This document shows, one piece after another, positions 6,734 through 14,706 of a stretch of DNA of 25,290 bases. Numbering within the stretch: position 1 is the first letter of the stretch; each line of letters begins with the position of its first letter. Both the position numbers and the translations under genes were made by a program. The notes below the pieces were generated by a model. The model did no database searches. It was not told where the DNA came from and worked only from the letters and a program-made list of their open reading frames with translations. Source of the DNA: Caccovicinus sp964425595 (GTDB taxonomy: Bacteria > Bacillota > Clostridia > Lachnospirales > Lachnospiraceae); NCBI GenBank assembly GCA_964425595.1, contig CAYRMW010000037.1, forward strand, positions 1-25,290. The letters are read 5' to 3'.

Positions 6734-8047
6734 ATGAAACAAGATCGGAAACAGAATGAATACGTTCAATGGGGGCTGACTGCTTTCTGCGTGATCGCTG
6801 CCAGCATTACGTTCGGCTACCTGCTGTTTAAGATTCAATGGCTGAAATCACTGGCTCTCATGCTGCTGACGATTTTGATGCCTGTGGTGTACGGGGCCGT
6901 GCTGGCTTACCTTCTGACGCCGGTGTACAACTGGTGCGCGCGCCAGCTGGATCTGCGGCTGGCCAGGGTGGTTTCGTCAGCCGGGGCCAGAAGACGGATC
7001 GGAAAGACGGTAGGCACCGTAGTGAGCCTGCTGGTGCTTTTTGTCGTGGTTGTGGGTCTGTTTGCCATGCTGATCCCGGAATTGTTAAACAGTGTGCTGA
7101 ATCTGACGGAGGCCCTTCCGGAAAACATCAATGCGTTCAGCAGCTGGCTGGAGCAGATGCTCGCGGATAACCCGGAGATGGGGGTACATCTGCGCAACTA
7201 TATGAGCCAGTCTGTGGAATGGCTGCGCCAGTGGTTTTCCAATGTGCTGGCGCCGAACCTGAACATTATCATTGGGAGCCTTTCCAGCGGAATGGTCAGC
7301 GTGTTCAACTGGATGAAGAATATCCTGATCGGCCTGATCGTCATGGTTTATCTGCTGAACATGAAAGACAGCCTGATTGCGATCGCCAAAAAGATGACGT
7401 ACGGCGCGGCCCCGCTGACATGGGCGAACTGGATCATCGAGGAGATGCGCTACATCCATCGGGTATTCAGCGGATTTATCATCGGAAAGCTGGTGGATTC
7501 CCTGATCATCGGCGTCCTCTGCTTTGTCTGTATGAGCCTGATGAAGATGCCCTATGTGCTCCTGATCAGCGTGATCGTCGGCGTCACGAACGTTATCCCC
7601 TTTTTCGGCCCGTTTATCGGCGCGATCCCTTCTTCTGTTCTGGTGCTCCTTGTGGATCCCATTCAGTGCATCTATTTCATCCTGTTTATCTTTCTTCTCC
7701 AGCAGTTCGACGGGAATATCCTGGGCCCGAAAATTCTTGGAGAATCGACCGGAGTCTCCAGTTTCTGGGTGCTGTTTTCCATCCTCCTGTTCGGAGGGCT
7801 CTTCGGTTTTGTGGGCATGATCATCGGCGTGCCGACCTTCGCGGTCATCTATCGCCTTTTGTCTGACGGCGTGAGGGCATCCCTGAGGAAGAAAAATCTG
7901 CCGGAAGATACTAAGGCCTACGAGGGGGTGGCCTGCATCGATGAGGACAGCCGCAGACTGCGTCGGCTGGGAGAAATGCCGGAGACGGGGGAGAAGACGG
8001 CGGAGGTCCAAAAGGGCTTTGATGGCGCGGGAGACAAGGACAACTAG
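6734..8047 (+). CDS. AI-2E family transporter (PerM/YtqA-like permease)
   Basis: This 437-aa polytopic membrane protein has the AI-2E (formerly UPF0118) pattern. Two N-terminal TM segments (about 12-60) precede a third near 85-115, then a soluble amphipathic region (about 120-190) and a C-terminal cluster of TM segments (about 200-390). Conserved motifs include FFGPFIGAIPSSVL and DGNILGPKILGESTG. The C-terminal tail of about 50 residues is hydrophilic. AAAGGA lies 8 nt before the ATG. Members of this family have been linked to signal export, Na+/H+ antiport and other transport, so the substrate is not predictable. The next gene starts 19 nt downstream, so the two are probably co-transcribed. 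Confidence 0.88.
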   Translation: MKQDRKQNEYVQWGLTAFCVIAASITFGYLLFKIQWLKSLALMLLTILMPVVYGAVLAYLLTPVYNWCARQLDLRLARVVSSAGARRRIGKTVGTVVSLLVLFVVVVGLFAMLIPELLNSVLNLTEALPENINAFSSWLEQMLADNPEMGVHLRNYMSQSVEWLRQWFSNVLAPNLNIIIGSLSSGMVSVFNWMKNILIGLIVMVYLLNMKDSLIAIAKKMTYGAAPLTWANWIIEEMRYIHRVFSGFIIGKLVDSLIIGVLCFVCMSLMKMPYVLLISVIVGVTNVIPFFGPFIGAIPSSVLVLLVDPIQCIYFILFIFLLQQFDGNILGPKILGESTGVSSFWVLFSILLFGGLFGFVGMIIGVPTFAVIYRLLSDGVRASLRKKNLPEDTKAYEGVACIDEDSRRLRRLGEMPETGEKTAEVQKGFDGAGDKDN

Positions 8048-8066
8048 GTGAAGCCAGAGGAAAGTC

Positions 8067-10337
8067 ATGAGCAAAAAAGCATTTATTATCCGATTTTTTG
8101 GGATTTTGGCATTGGTCTTCGTTCTGATCGTCCTTATCCTCCGGCTGGAGCCGGAGACGGAGCGGGAAGGCATCACCAGAGCGCAGGCGGCCAAGGCGGC
8201 GGTGCTGTTTCGGATTTCCAGGGAAGAATGCGAGCAGTATTCCGAAGCGAAGGGAAGCTCCTTTTTTTCTGATAAGGAGCGAAATAACTGGTACGTGATC
8301 TATATGGACTATCTGTATGATCACGGCGGAATGAGCCTGGAATATACGGAGAGTACGGCCGCGGCGGCGCAGCAGCAGCTGACTTACCGGGAAGCCAGGC
8401 TTTTGGCCGGTTTTCTGGGCGAGAAGTATGCCGGCCGGGTGAGCGTCAATGCGGGCAACCAGGACGAACCTTATCCGGCAGACCTTTGGTGGTTCATTTA
8501 TGAAGAGGCAGTGGAGGCGTCGCAGGATGGGCCGGAAGCGCTGGATGTGATCCTTTACGGAACGCCGACGATCGTGGAAGGAGGAGAAAGCTGGACCTGC
8601 TATACCAGCGGCGGAGATTTTCGCTTTGAGGGGCTGGCTTTGGATCAGTATCTGGATCGGGAGATCCTGATTTTTGTCCGGGATGGGGAGATGGCCGGTG
8701 TGGGCCGGCTGATCGCGGAGAATGTGACCTATGAAAATGTATGGGTGGAAAGCGTGGATGATGGCGAACTGTCTGTCCATGCCGGTTCCATTACCAGGAC
8801 CTTTGCCATACCGGAAGATGGGACGGATGAGGAAATCCTGCACAATATTGTCGATCTGCGCCTGGAAGCGGGGCAGCTTGTTTCGATTGCCATCAAAGAC
8901 GACCGGATAACGGGAAAAGTCCTTGCGGTAGGCGAGGACTATATTGAGATCGAGGGCTATGGGAAGGTCCCGATCGGACCGTCGTTTCGGGTCTACAAGG
9001 TCTACGGCGAGTATGAGGAGCAGTCCAAGTCGGATATTCTGGTGGGATACGATCTTCAGGAATTTGTAGCGTCCAACGGCAAGCTTTGCGCGGCGTTGAT
9101 CATCCGTCCGTTCCAGCCGGACCGTATCCGCGTCCTCCTGATGGACAATAATTTCCAGAACATCACCCATAGCCAGGTGACCATCACCGTCAACAGCGAC
9201 GCGGTGCTGGTCTATGGCGAGAAGGAAGACCAGGAGGAGACCGTCAGCGCCGGAACGCAGCTGGTCTTTACACCGGATGACGAGATCTTTTCCGACGGGC
9301 GCGTGATGATTACGCTTGAGACGGAGACAGACGGCATCCGTGTGGACAGCCTTACCCGAAGTCAGGGAACGCCGGTCTACAGCGGAAGCATGGAGATCTG
9401 TCCAACGGAAGATGGCCTGGTCGTGATCAATGAGGTGGATCTGGAGGAGTATTTAAAAAAGGTAGTGCCCAGTGAGATGCCGGCCAGCTATGAACGGGAG
9501 GCGCTGAAGGCACAGGCGATCTGCGCCAGAACGTATGCCTACCGCCAGATCATGGGCAACAGCTACCGTCAGTACGGCGCGCATGTGGACGACAGCGCCA
9601 ATTATCAGGTGTACAATAACATTGCGACGAATTCCCGCACCGATCAGGCGGTAGAGGAAACCGGCGGCATGGTCCTCTTTTATGACGGCGAGCCGGTGGA
9701 AGCTTACTATTATTCTACCTCGTGCGGACATGGGACTGACGGCAGCGTCTGGGGAGGCGATGCCGCGTCCACGCCCTACCTGCAGGCGGTAGAGCTGCGT
9801 GAGCAGCGCAGGACGCTCGATCTGACCAGCAACGAGGCGTTTGCGGCATTCATCAAAGATCCGGATGTACCGTCTTACGATGCCGGATCCTCGATGTATC
9901 GCTGGACGGCCCTTTATAAAGGCAGCACCCTGGGGAATCAGCTTGGCATGGCGCAGATTGATTCGATCCGCGTGGAGGAGCGTGGTTCGGGAGGCGTCGT
10001 CAAACAGCTGGTGATCACCGATGTAGAGGGGAACACGAAGGTCTGCCAGGGGCAGATGGAAGCCCGCAGGGCGTTAGGCAGCACAGAACTGGAGATTGAA
10101 CGGCAGGATGGGACGTCGGTGGACGGCTTAAGCCTCCTGCCCAGCGCGTTTATCGCCGTGGAGGAAGTGGGGACAGCCAGGGACGGAAGCAAGCTGTTTA
10201 AGATCTACGGCGGCGGCTACGGCCACGGGGCCGGCATGAGCCAGAATGGCGCGCAGGGAATGGCCGTGGCAGGCAAAACCTGTGAGGAGATCCTGGATTT
10301 CTTTTACCGCGGGGCGCAGCTGGAGGAGATCGGCTAG
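8067..10337 (+). CDS. SpoIID/LytB-domain protein with long N-terminal extension
   Basis: This 756-aa protein has an N-terminal membrane anchor (about residues 7-27) and an extracellular part. The SpoIID domain occupies about 440-756: E470 in VVPSEMP is the likely catalytic glutamate of this lytic transglycosylase family, followed by EALKAQAICARTYAYRQ, STSCGHGTDGSVW (C553, H555) and GYGHGAGMSQNGAQGMA (from residue 718). SpoIID in Bacillus is about 340 aa, so roughly 410 residues between the anchor and the domain are extra. They contain beta-rich segments (for example 255-315, VSIAIKDDRITGKVLAVGED) that I cannot name. AGAGGAAAG lies just before the ATG. It may act on the cell wall in vegetative or sporulating cells; the context does not decide. 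Confidence 0.85.
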   Translation: MSKKAFIIRFFGILALVFVLIVLILRLEPETEREGITRAQAAKAAVLFRISREECEQYSEAKGSSFFSDKERNNWYVIYMDYLYDHGGMSLEYTESTAAAAQQQLTYREARLLAGFLGEKYAGRVSVNAGNQDEPYPADLWWFIYEEAVEASQDGPEALDVILYGTPTIVEGGESWTCYTSGGDFRFEGLALDQYLDREILIFVRDGEMAGVGRLIAENVTYENVWVESVDDGELSVHAGSITRTFAIPEDGTDEEILHNIVDLRLEAGQLVSIAIKDDRITGKVLAVGEDYIEIEGYGKVPIGPSFRVYKVYGEYEEQSKSDILVGYDLQEFVASNGKLCAALIIRPFQPDRIRVLLMDNNFQNITHSQVTITVNSDAVLVYGEKEDQEETVSAGTQLVFTPDDEIFSDGRVMITLETETDGIRVDSLTRSQGTPVYSGSMEICPTEDGLVVINEVDLEEYLKKVVPSEMPASYEREALKAQAICARTYAYRQIMGNSYRQYGAHVDDSANYQVYNNIATNSRTDQAVEETGGMVLFYDGEPVEAYYYSTSCGHGTDGSVWGGDAASTPYLQAVELREQRRTLDLTSNEAFAAFIKDPDVPSYDAGSSMYRWTALYKGSTLGNQLGMAQIDSIRVEERGSGGVVKQLVITDVEGNTKVCQGQMEARRALGSTELEIERQDGTSVDGLSLLPSAFIAVEEVGTARDGSKLFKIYGGGYGHGAGMSQNGAQGMAVAGKTCEEILDFFYRGAQLEEIG

Positions 10338-10392
10338 GGAAATCGGATCATTCGCGGAAGTGTGTTTGGGATGAGAGAAAAATTGTGCAAAA

Positions 10393-10430
10393 TGCATAAA
10401 GGTGATGAAATGGCTCAAAATTTTTATGCA
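10393..10430. repeat. Inverted repeat TGCATAAA/TTTATGCA upstream of hppA
   Basis: TGCATAAA (10393-10400) and TTTATGCA (10423-10430) form a perfect 8-bp inverted repeat with a 22-nt loop. It lies after the SpoIID-like gene and 19 bp before the hppA -35. It could be a weak terminator or an operator; no proper T-tract follows. I see no gene in 10338-10589. Confidence 0.45.
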
Positions 10431-10448
10431 ATTTAACCTCGAATAGCG

Positions 10449-10477
10449 TTGACAATAGCGTTGCCAATCTATATAAT
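10449..10477 (+). promoter_or_regulatory. Perfect sigma-A promoter of hppA
   Basis: TTGACA (10449-10454), a 17-bp spacer and TATAAT (10472-10477) match the housekeeping consensus exactly. AATAGCGTTG is repeated at 10442-10451 and 10454-10463, a 12-bp period that places a second -35-like TTGCCA inside the spacer. The leader is about 105 nt. Confidence 0.9.
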
Positions 10478-10554
10478 TGGAGGCAAATCGGTGTTTTTTG
10501 CACGACGATTTAGTGGATTTTACATCTGCGCTTTGCTGCAAGTGTTTAGGGATT

Positions 10555-10575
10555 TCGGCGCGTGCTGCGCGCCGA
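10555..10575 (+). promoter_or_regulatory. Hairpin just upstream of the hppA ribosome binding site
   Basis: TCGGCGCG (10555-10562) and CGCGCCGA (10568-10575) form a perfect 8-bp GC-rich stem with a 5-nt loop. The Shine-Dalgarno AAAGGAG begins at 10578. The stem could insulate the ribosome site, take part in attenuation or stabilise the mRNA. Confidence 0.5.
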
Positions 10576-10589
10576 TGAAAGGAGCACCT

Positions 10590-12677
10590 ATGGAACAACT
10601 AGTGTCAATCGTTTACGCAGTCTCATTTTTTTCGGTTCTCATTGCCTTTGCCTTTGCCGTTTACCTCTATTTTTGGGTAAAAAACCAGCCGGTCCAAAAC
10701 AAGAAGATCCTGGAGGTTTCCGGTCTGATCCGCGCGGGGGCAAATACCTTTATGCGTCAGGAGTACGGCGTTCTGGCGAAGTTTGCCGGTGTAGCCGCAG
10801 TAGTGATCCTGATCCTGCTTCCCTCTCCTGTATGGACGGGAGGATTTACCGATAACATCATTATGGCGATCGCCTACCTTGCCGGTACGGCGTTTTCCGC
10901 TCTGGCCGGGAAGATCGGCATCATGGTCGCGACGCTGTCCAATGGACGCGCGGCCGAGGGAGCTTCGAAGGGAATCCGTCCGGCTTTCCTGATCGGGTTC
11001 CGTGGCGGGGCGGTCATGGGCCTTTCCGTGGTTGCTTTCTGCCTTCTCGGCGTTATGGCGGTGATGATCGTCACCAACGATGCCAGCATCCTGCTGGGCT
11101 TTTCTTTTGGCGCCAGTTCCCTGGCCCTTTTTGCCAAGGCCGGAGGCGGGATCTTTACCAAGACTGCGGACGTGTCGGCGGATCTGACGGGTAAGGTAGA
11201 ACTGGGAATCCCGGAAGATGACCCGCGCAACCCTGCGGTGATCGCGGATAATGTAGGAGATAATGTAGGCGACGTGGCAGGTATGGGCGCGGATCTGTTT
11301 GATTCGAATGTGGCGGCGATGGCGTCGGCGCTGGTGATGGCCCAGTCCCTGGATCAGGGAAGCGGCGCCAATACGGCGATGGTGTTCTGCTACGCTGCGA
11401 TCGGCCTGCTTGCTTCGATCATCGGTATTGCCAGCGCCAGAGTGGGAGAGAATGGAAATCCTACCCGCGCGCTGAATTCCCTGACCTACACCACCACCGC
11501 GATCTTTCTGATCCTGACAGCGGCGGCTACGGCCCTCCTGGACGGATTCCAGTGGAGGATCTGGGGCGCGGCGGCAGTCGGACTGATCGTGGGCGTGATC
11601 ATCGGCATTACCACCGATTACTTTACCGATGACAGCAAGCCGATCGTCCGCATGGTGGCGCACGCATCCCAGTCCGGGTCTGCGTTTACGATCCTTTCCG
11701 GTATTTCTTACGGCTTCATTTCCAGCCTGCCGGCCATGGTCGGTATCGCCATCTCAGCGCTTACGGCATATAAGATCTGTGATCCTCTGGGCGACGGCTA
11801 CGCGCTTTTCGGCATTGCCATGGCGGCGGTCGGTATGCTTTCCATCGTCGGCATGATCATCAGCAATGATGCTTACGGGCCGATCGTGGATAATGCCAGA
11901 GGATTGGCGGAAATGGGAGGATTGGGTGAAGAGACGATCCGCATCGCGGATGAACTGGACAGCGCGGGCAACACCGTAAAAGCGGTGACCAAGGGCTTCG
12001 CCATCGGCGCGGCCGGTCTGACCGTCATTTCTCTTCTCGGCGCATATATGTCGGAAGTGAATGAGTCCCTGGCGGCAGCAGGCAAGGAGCTGCTGGACGG
12101 ATTCAACCTGATGGATCCCACGGTATTTTTCGGTATCCTGGTGGGAGCCTCGATCCCGGCGGTATTCTCCGCGATGCTGATGCTGGGCGTGGATAAGAAT
12201 GCCCAGAGGATGGTGCAGGAGATCCACCGGCAGTTCAGGGAGATCAAGGGACTGCGTGAGGGGAAGAAAGGCGTATCGGCTGATTACGACAGCTGTATCC
12301 AGATCGCCACGGACGGCGCGTTAAGGGAACTGATCCCCGCGGGCGGGATGGCCATTGTGGCGACGATCCTGGTGGGCTTTATCGGCGGACCCAGCGCGAT
12401 CGGCGGCTTCCTGGTAGGCAATATCGTGAGCGGCCTGCTGCTCGCCCTGTTCATGTCCAATGCCGGCGGGCTCTGGGACAATGCGAAAAAGTACATTGAG
12501 GCCGGGAATGAAGGCGGCAAGGGCTCGGAAGCCCACAAGGCTGCGGTTACCGGCGATACGGTAGGTGATCCTTTCAAGGATACGGCAGGGCCTTCCATCA
12601 ATACGCAGATCACGGTTGTATCTCTGGTGGCTTCGCTGATGTCGTCTCTGTTTGCTGCGGTATCCTTATTTGGGTAA
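10590..12677 (+). CDS. hppA: Membrane-bound proton-pumping pyrophosphatase, K+-independent type
   Basis: This 695-aa integral membrane protein couples PPi hydrolysis to cation pumping. The PPi/Mg site is clear: DVSADLTGKVE (D194, D198, K202), then DDPRNPAVIADNVGDNVGD, and the C-terminal GDTVGDPFKDTAGPS (about 655-670). K464 and T467 in GNTVKAVTKG sit where K+-independent enzymes carry Lys and Thr, while K+-dependent ones carry Ala and Gly/Ala, so H+ pumping without K+ need is expected from family knowledge. The semi-conserved membrane glutamate after GADLF is Asp here (GADLFDSN). AAAGGAG sits 5 nt before ATG 10590. A longer in-frame start at 10449 lies in the promoter itself and is rejected. 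Confidence 0.95.
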   Translation: MEQLVSIVYAVSFFSVLIAFAFAVYLYFWVKNQPVQNKKILEVSGLIRAGANTFMRQEYGVLAKFAGVAAVVILILLPSPVWTGGFTDNIIMAIAYLAGTAFSALAGKIGIMVATLSNGRAAEGASKGIRPAFLIGFRGGAVMGLSVVAFCLLGVMAVMIVTNDASILLGFSFGASSLALFAKAGGGIFTKTADVSADLTGKVELGIPEDDPRNPAVIADNVGDNVGDVAGMGADLFDSNVAAMASALVMAQSLDQGSGANTAMVFCYAAIGLLASIIGIASARVGENGNPTRALNSLTYTTTAIFLILTAAATALLDGFQWRIWGAAAVGLIVGVIIGITTDYFTDDSKPIVRMVAHASQSGSAFTILSGISYGFISSLPAMVGIAISALTAYKICDPLGDGYALFGIAMAAVGMLSIVGMIISNDAYGPIVDNARGLAEMGGLGEETIRIADELDSAGNTVKAVTKGFAIGAAGLTVISLLGAYMSEVNESLAAAGKELLDGFNLMDPTVFFGILVGASIPAVFSAMLMLGVDKNAQRMVQEIHRQFREIKGLREGKKGVSADYDSCIQIATDGALRELIPAGGMAIVATILVGFIGGPSAIGGFLVGNIVSGLLLALFMSNAGGLWDNAKKYIEAGNEGGKGSEAHKAAVTGDTVGDPFKDTAGPSINTQITVVSLVASLMSSLFAAVSLFG

Positions 12678-12691
12678 GGTATTCGGGCTGT

Positions 12692-13732
12692 TTATGGCTG
12701 ATCGTATGTTGCGGGCAGCTGAATCAGAAAGCGGGACCCGCTGTCTGGTTCGCTCTCCACGGAGATGGTTCCGCCGCACAAGGTAACGATCTTACTGACC
12801 AGGGCAAGCCCAAGCCCGTTTCCCTGGCTGCTGCGGCTTGGATCTCCTTGATAAAAACGTTCAAAAATATGTGATTTTACTTCATCGGTCATGCCGATTC
12901 CGGAGTCCTGGAATTCCACCAGTACGGAATCGGCATTTTTTTTGAGACGGATGGAGATGATTCCCTGCTTCGGGGTAAATTTAACTGCGTTGGAGAGCAG
13001 ATTGGTCCAGAACTGAAGCATCAGTTCCTCGTTGCCGTAATAGTCGGTCTCCGGCAGATCCAGATCCATCTCAAGCTCTTTGCAGGACCATACCGGTTCC
13101 ATGGAAAGGATGATCCGGCGCAGCTGCTCATCCAGAAGAAAATGGTTCTTTTTGGAAATGATCTGCTGGTTTTCCAGTTTGGACAGCTTCAGGATATTTC
13201 CGGTCAGGGAGGACAGTTGTCCGGTTCCATCCAGAATCCGGCGGGCGTATTCGCGCAGCTCATGGGGGAGATCAGCGGCTTCACTGATCAGGGTGGCGTA
13301 CCCCTCCATGGCGGCCAGAGGTGTCTTGAATTCGTGGGACACATTTTGGATAAAATCCGACTGGAGGGTATTAATGGAATTCAGTTCCCGGACCATCTTG
13401 TTAAAGTTTAAGTTCATGTCCTGAATGATTTTCTCACCCTGGTCTTCTGGAAGACGGACAGAAAAATCTCCCGAGGCCACCTGCTTTAAGGCACGGATCA
13501 GATCCTGAATAGGACGGAAAAAATACCGGGAAAGCAGAGTAAGGAGAAACAGGGAAAACAGCAGTGACGCGAAGATGATCCCGAAAAGCGGGATCCACGC
13601 CACCGGCTGTGCAGTCGTGAGCAGACCTGTTTCCAGGAGGGCAAACGTGAGAATGGCGGGGGCCAAGGTGCCAAGCATCAGAATAAGGGCCGTGGAGGCC
13701 ATGAAAAGTACCCATAATCGCATTGGCTTCAT
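12692..13732 (-). CDS. Sensor histidine kinase (HAMP, HisKA, HATPase)
   Basis: This 346-aa membrane kinase has two TM segments (about 7-33 and 46-68) with only a short external loop, a HAMP region (about 69-122), HisKA with phospho-acceptor H133 in NVSHEFKTPLAAM, and an ATPase domain with N-box LLSNAVKF, G1 DSGIGMT and G2 GNGLGLALV. The tiny loop between the TM segments suggests it senses something within or at the membrane, as in intramembrane-sensing kinases linked to cell-envelope stress; this is inference. Its ATG overlaps the stop of the upstream response regulator by ATGA (13729-13732), so translation is coupled. It converges with hppA at 14 nt without a clear terminator. Confidence 0.93.
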   Translation of the reverse strand: MKPMRLWVLFMASTALILMLGTLAPAILTFALLETGLLTTAQPVAWIPLFGIIFASLLFSLFLLTLLSRYFFRPIQDLIRALKQVASGDFSVRLPEDQGEKIIQDMNLNFNKMVRELNSINTLQSDFIQNVSHEFKTPLAAMEGYATLISEAADLPHELREYARRILDGTGQLSSLTGNILKLSKLENQQIISKKNHFLLDEQLRRIILSMEPVWSCKELEMDLDLPETDYYGNEELMLQFWTNLLSNAVKFTPKQGIISIRLKKNADSVLVEFQDSGIGMTDEVKSHIFERFYQGDPSRSSQGNGLGLALVSKIVTLCGGTISVESEPDSGSRFLIQLPATYDQP

Positions 13733-14409
13733 GCTTGGATCACCGCCTTGTATCCAAGACCGCGCACGGTGATGATCTGGAAATCTTCATTATCCTGAAA
13801 CCGCCTTCGCAGACGGTTGATATGGACGTCGATGGTCTGGGCATCGGAATCGCTGTTTCGTCCCCAGATTTCGTCCATCAGCTGGATACGGGTAAATATC
13901 TTATTCGGATAAGAAAGAAGCTTGAACAAAAGAAAAAATTCTTTCTGCGGAAGCGTAAAGGTTTCTCCGCCGCAGGTTATGGTCAGGGAATCATAATCCA
14001 GCACCGTGCGGCGGATAGTAAGCTTTCTCTGCGAAGCGATATGGGCGCGGCGGAGCAGCGCATTCACGCGGAGGACCATTTCGTTTACATCCACCGGTTT
14101 GGTCATGCAGTCATCAGTGCCCAGGTCAAAGCCCTGATTTTTTGCGGAGAAATCCTCTCTGGCCGTGATCATCAGGATCGGCAGGACGGGATTTTCATCC
14201 CGGAGCAGGCGCACGAATTCGAATCCATCCATTACCGGCATCAGGATATCGGTAATGACCAGATCAATACATTCTTTTTCTAAAATGTTCCAGGCTTCCA
14301 CACCATTGGAAGCTCTGAAGACCTGATAATTTTCTTTTCTCAGGACAATCTCATAAAGCTGTGACAGAGAAACGTCATCTTCTACAATTAATATTTTTAC
14401 TATCTCCAT
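13729..14409 (-). CDS. OmpR/PhoB-family response regulator
   Basis: This 226-aa protein has a receiver domain (1-120: acidic pair D11 and D12 in VEDDVS, phospho-acceptor D54 in VITDILMPVMDG, K104 in CMTKPVD). The C-terminal winged helix (about 130-226) shows FTLPQKEFFLLFKLLS, EIWGRNSDSDAQTIDVHI and ITVRGLGYKA. I chose ATG 14409 because AAGGAG is 9 nt upstream. The frame stays open upstream to 14604, but that part does not look like a receiver domain and overlaps the regulatory region. It is co-transcribed with the kinase and divergent from the efflux operon, which it probably controls through the 11-bp repeats at 14567-14610. Confidence 0.93.
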   Translation of the reverse strand: MEIVKILIVEDDVSLSQLYEIVLRKENYQVFRASNGVEAWNILEKECIDLVITDILMPVMDGFEFVRLLRDENPVLPILMITAREDFSAKNQGFDLGTDDCMTKPVDVNEMVLRVNALLRRAHIASQRKLTIRRTVLDYDSLTITCGGETFTLPQKEFFLLFKLLSYPNKIFTRIQLMDEIWGRNSDSDAQTIDVHINRLRRRFQDNEDFQIITVRGLGYKAVIQA

Positions 14410-14489
14410 CTGGAAATTCTCCTTATTCATGTTTTGGGGATTGCGGGAGCCATCCGGCGTCACCGAAGTCAAAGGATCTTTTTCTTTCG

Positions 14490-14546
14490 CTGTTATTTTA
14501 TCGCCGTTCTGTGAAAAAGTCGCGAAAATAATAAGCAAAATAACAG
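14490..14546. repeat. Long-spaced perfect inverted repeat in the divergent regulatory region
   Basis: CTGTTATTTT (14490-14499) and AAAATAACAG (14537-14546) are perfect 10-bp arms separated by 37 bp. They bracket the predicted -10 and start of the leftward regulator transcript. This could be a looping operator for a dimeric protein or an mRNA leader structure. Confidence 0.55.
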
Positions 14547-14557
14547 ATTGATGAAAA
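14528..14557 (-). promoter_or_regulatory. Putative promoter of the response regulator-kinase operon
   Basis: Read leftward, TTTTCA (14557-14552) and TATTAT (14533-14528) are 18 bp apart. The TTCATC repeats lie about 10-50 bp upstream of its -35, so the regulator could act on both divergent promoters. Confidence 0.4.
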
Positions 14558-14566
14558 ATATGTGAA

Positions 14567-14610
14567 TTCATCTTGAGTTCATCCTCGATACAGACACAGT
14601 TCATCTTATT
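14567..14610. promoter_or_regulatory. Candidate response-regulator operator: 11-bp direct repeats
   Basis: TTCATCTT at 14567, TTCATCCT at 14578 and TTCATCTT at 14600 fall exactly 11 and 22 bp apart, so they lie in phase on one face of the helix. The slot at 14589 is degenerate (TACAGACA). Tandem half-sites with 11-bp spacing are the usual target of PhoB/OmpR-family regulators, one of which is encoded next door. The last repeat ends 7 bp before the efflux -10 candidate, as in activated PhoB-type promoters that lack a -35. Confidence 0.65.
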
Positions 14611-14614
14611 GTGA

Positions 14615-14620
14615 TAACAT
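14615..14620 (+). promoter_or_regulatory. Putative -10 of the efflux operon promoter
   Basis: TAACAT (14615-14620), within TGTGATAACAT, is the best -10 candidate. No recognisable -35 exists at 17 bp (14592-14597 is AGACAC), which fits dependence on an activator bound to the adjacent repeats. Transcription would start near 14627. Confidence 0.45.
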
Positions 14621-14706
14621 TTTGCTGTGATGAAAGGAGGAACGGAAAATCAGTCCGAACCAGATAAAAAGAGGACGGAAGAAGCCGGTGACGAGAGGAG
14701 AAGATG

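Noticed and set aside
6734..10337. Long antisense frames opposite the permease and SpoIID-like genes
   Set aside because: They are shadows of high-GC codon use, with no ribosome sites, domains or sensible composition.
10449..10589. 47-codon N-terminal extension of hppA
   Set aside because: The frame begins in the -35 box and spans the promoter, leader and hairpin. AAAGGAG before ATG 10590 and the typical hppA N-terminus decide the start.
14204..14283. Possible plus-strand gene opposite the response regulator (13723-14283)
   Set aside because: It is fully antisense to a well-supported receiver and winged-helix protein and has no recognisable features of its own.
14410..14604. 65-codon N-terminal extension of the response regulator
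   Set aside because: Receiver domains start as MEIVKILIVEDD. The extension covers promoter, inverted repeat and operator, and AAGGAG sits before 14409.
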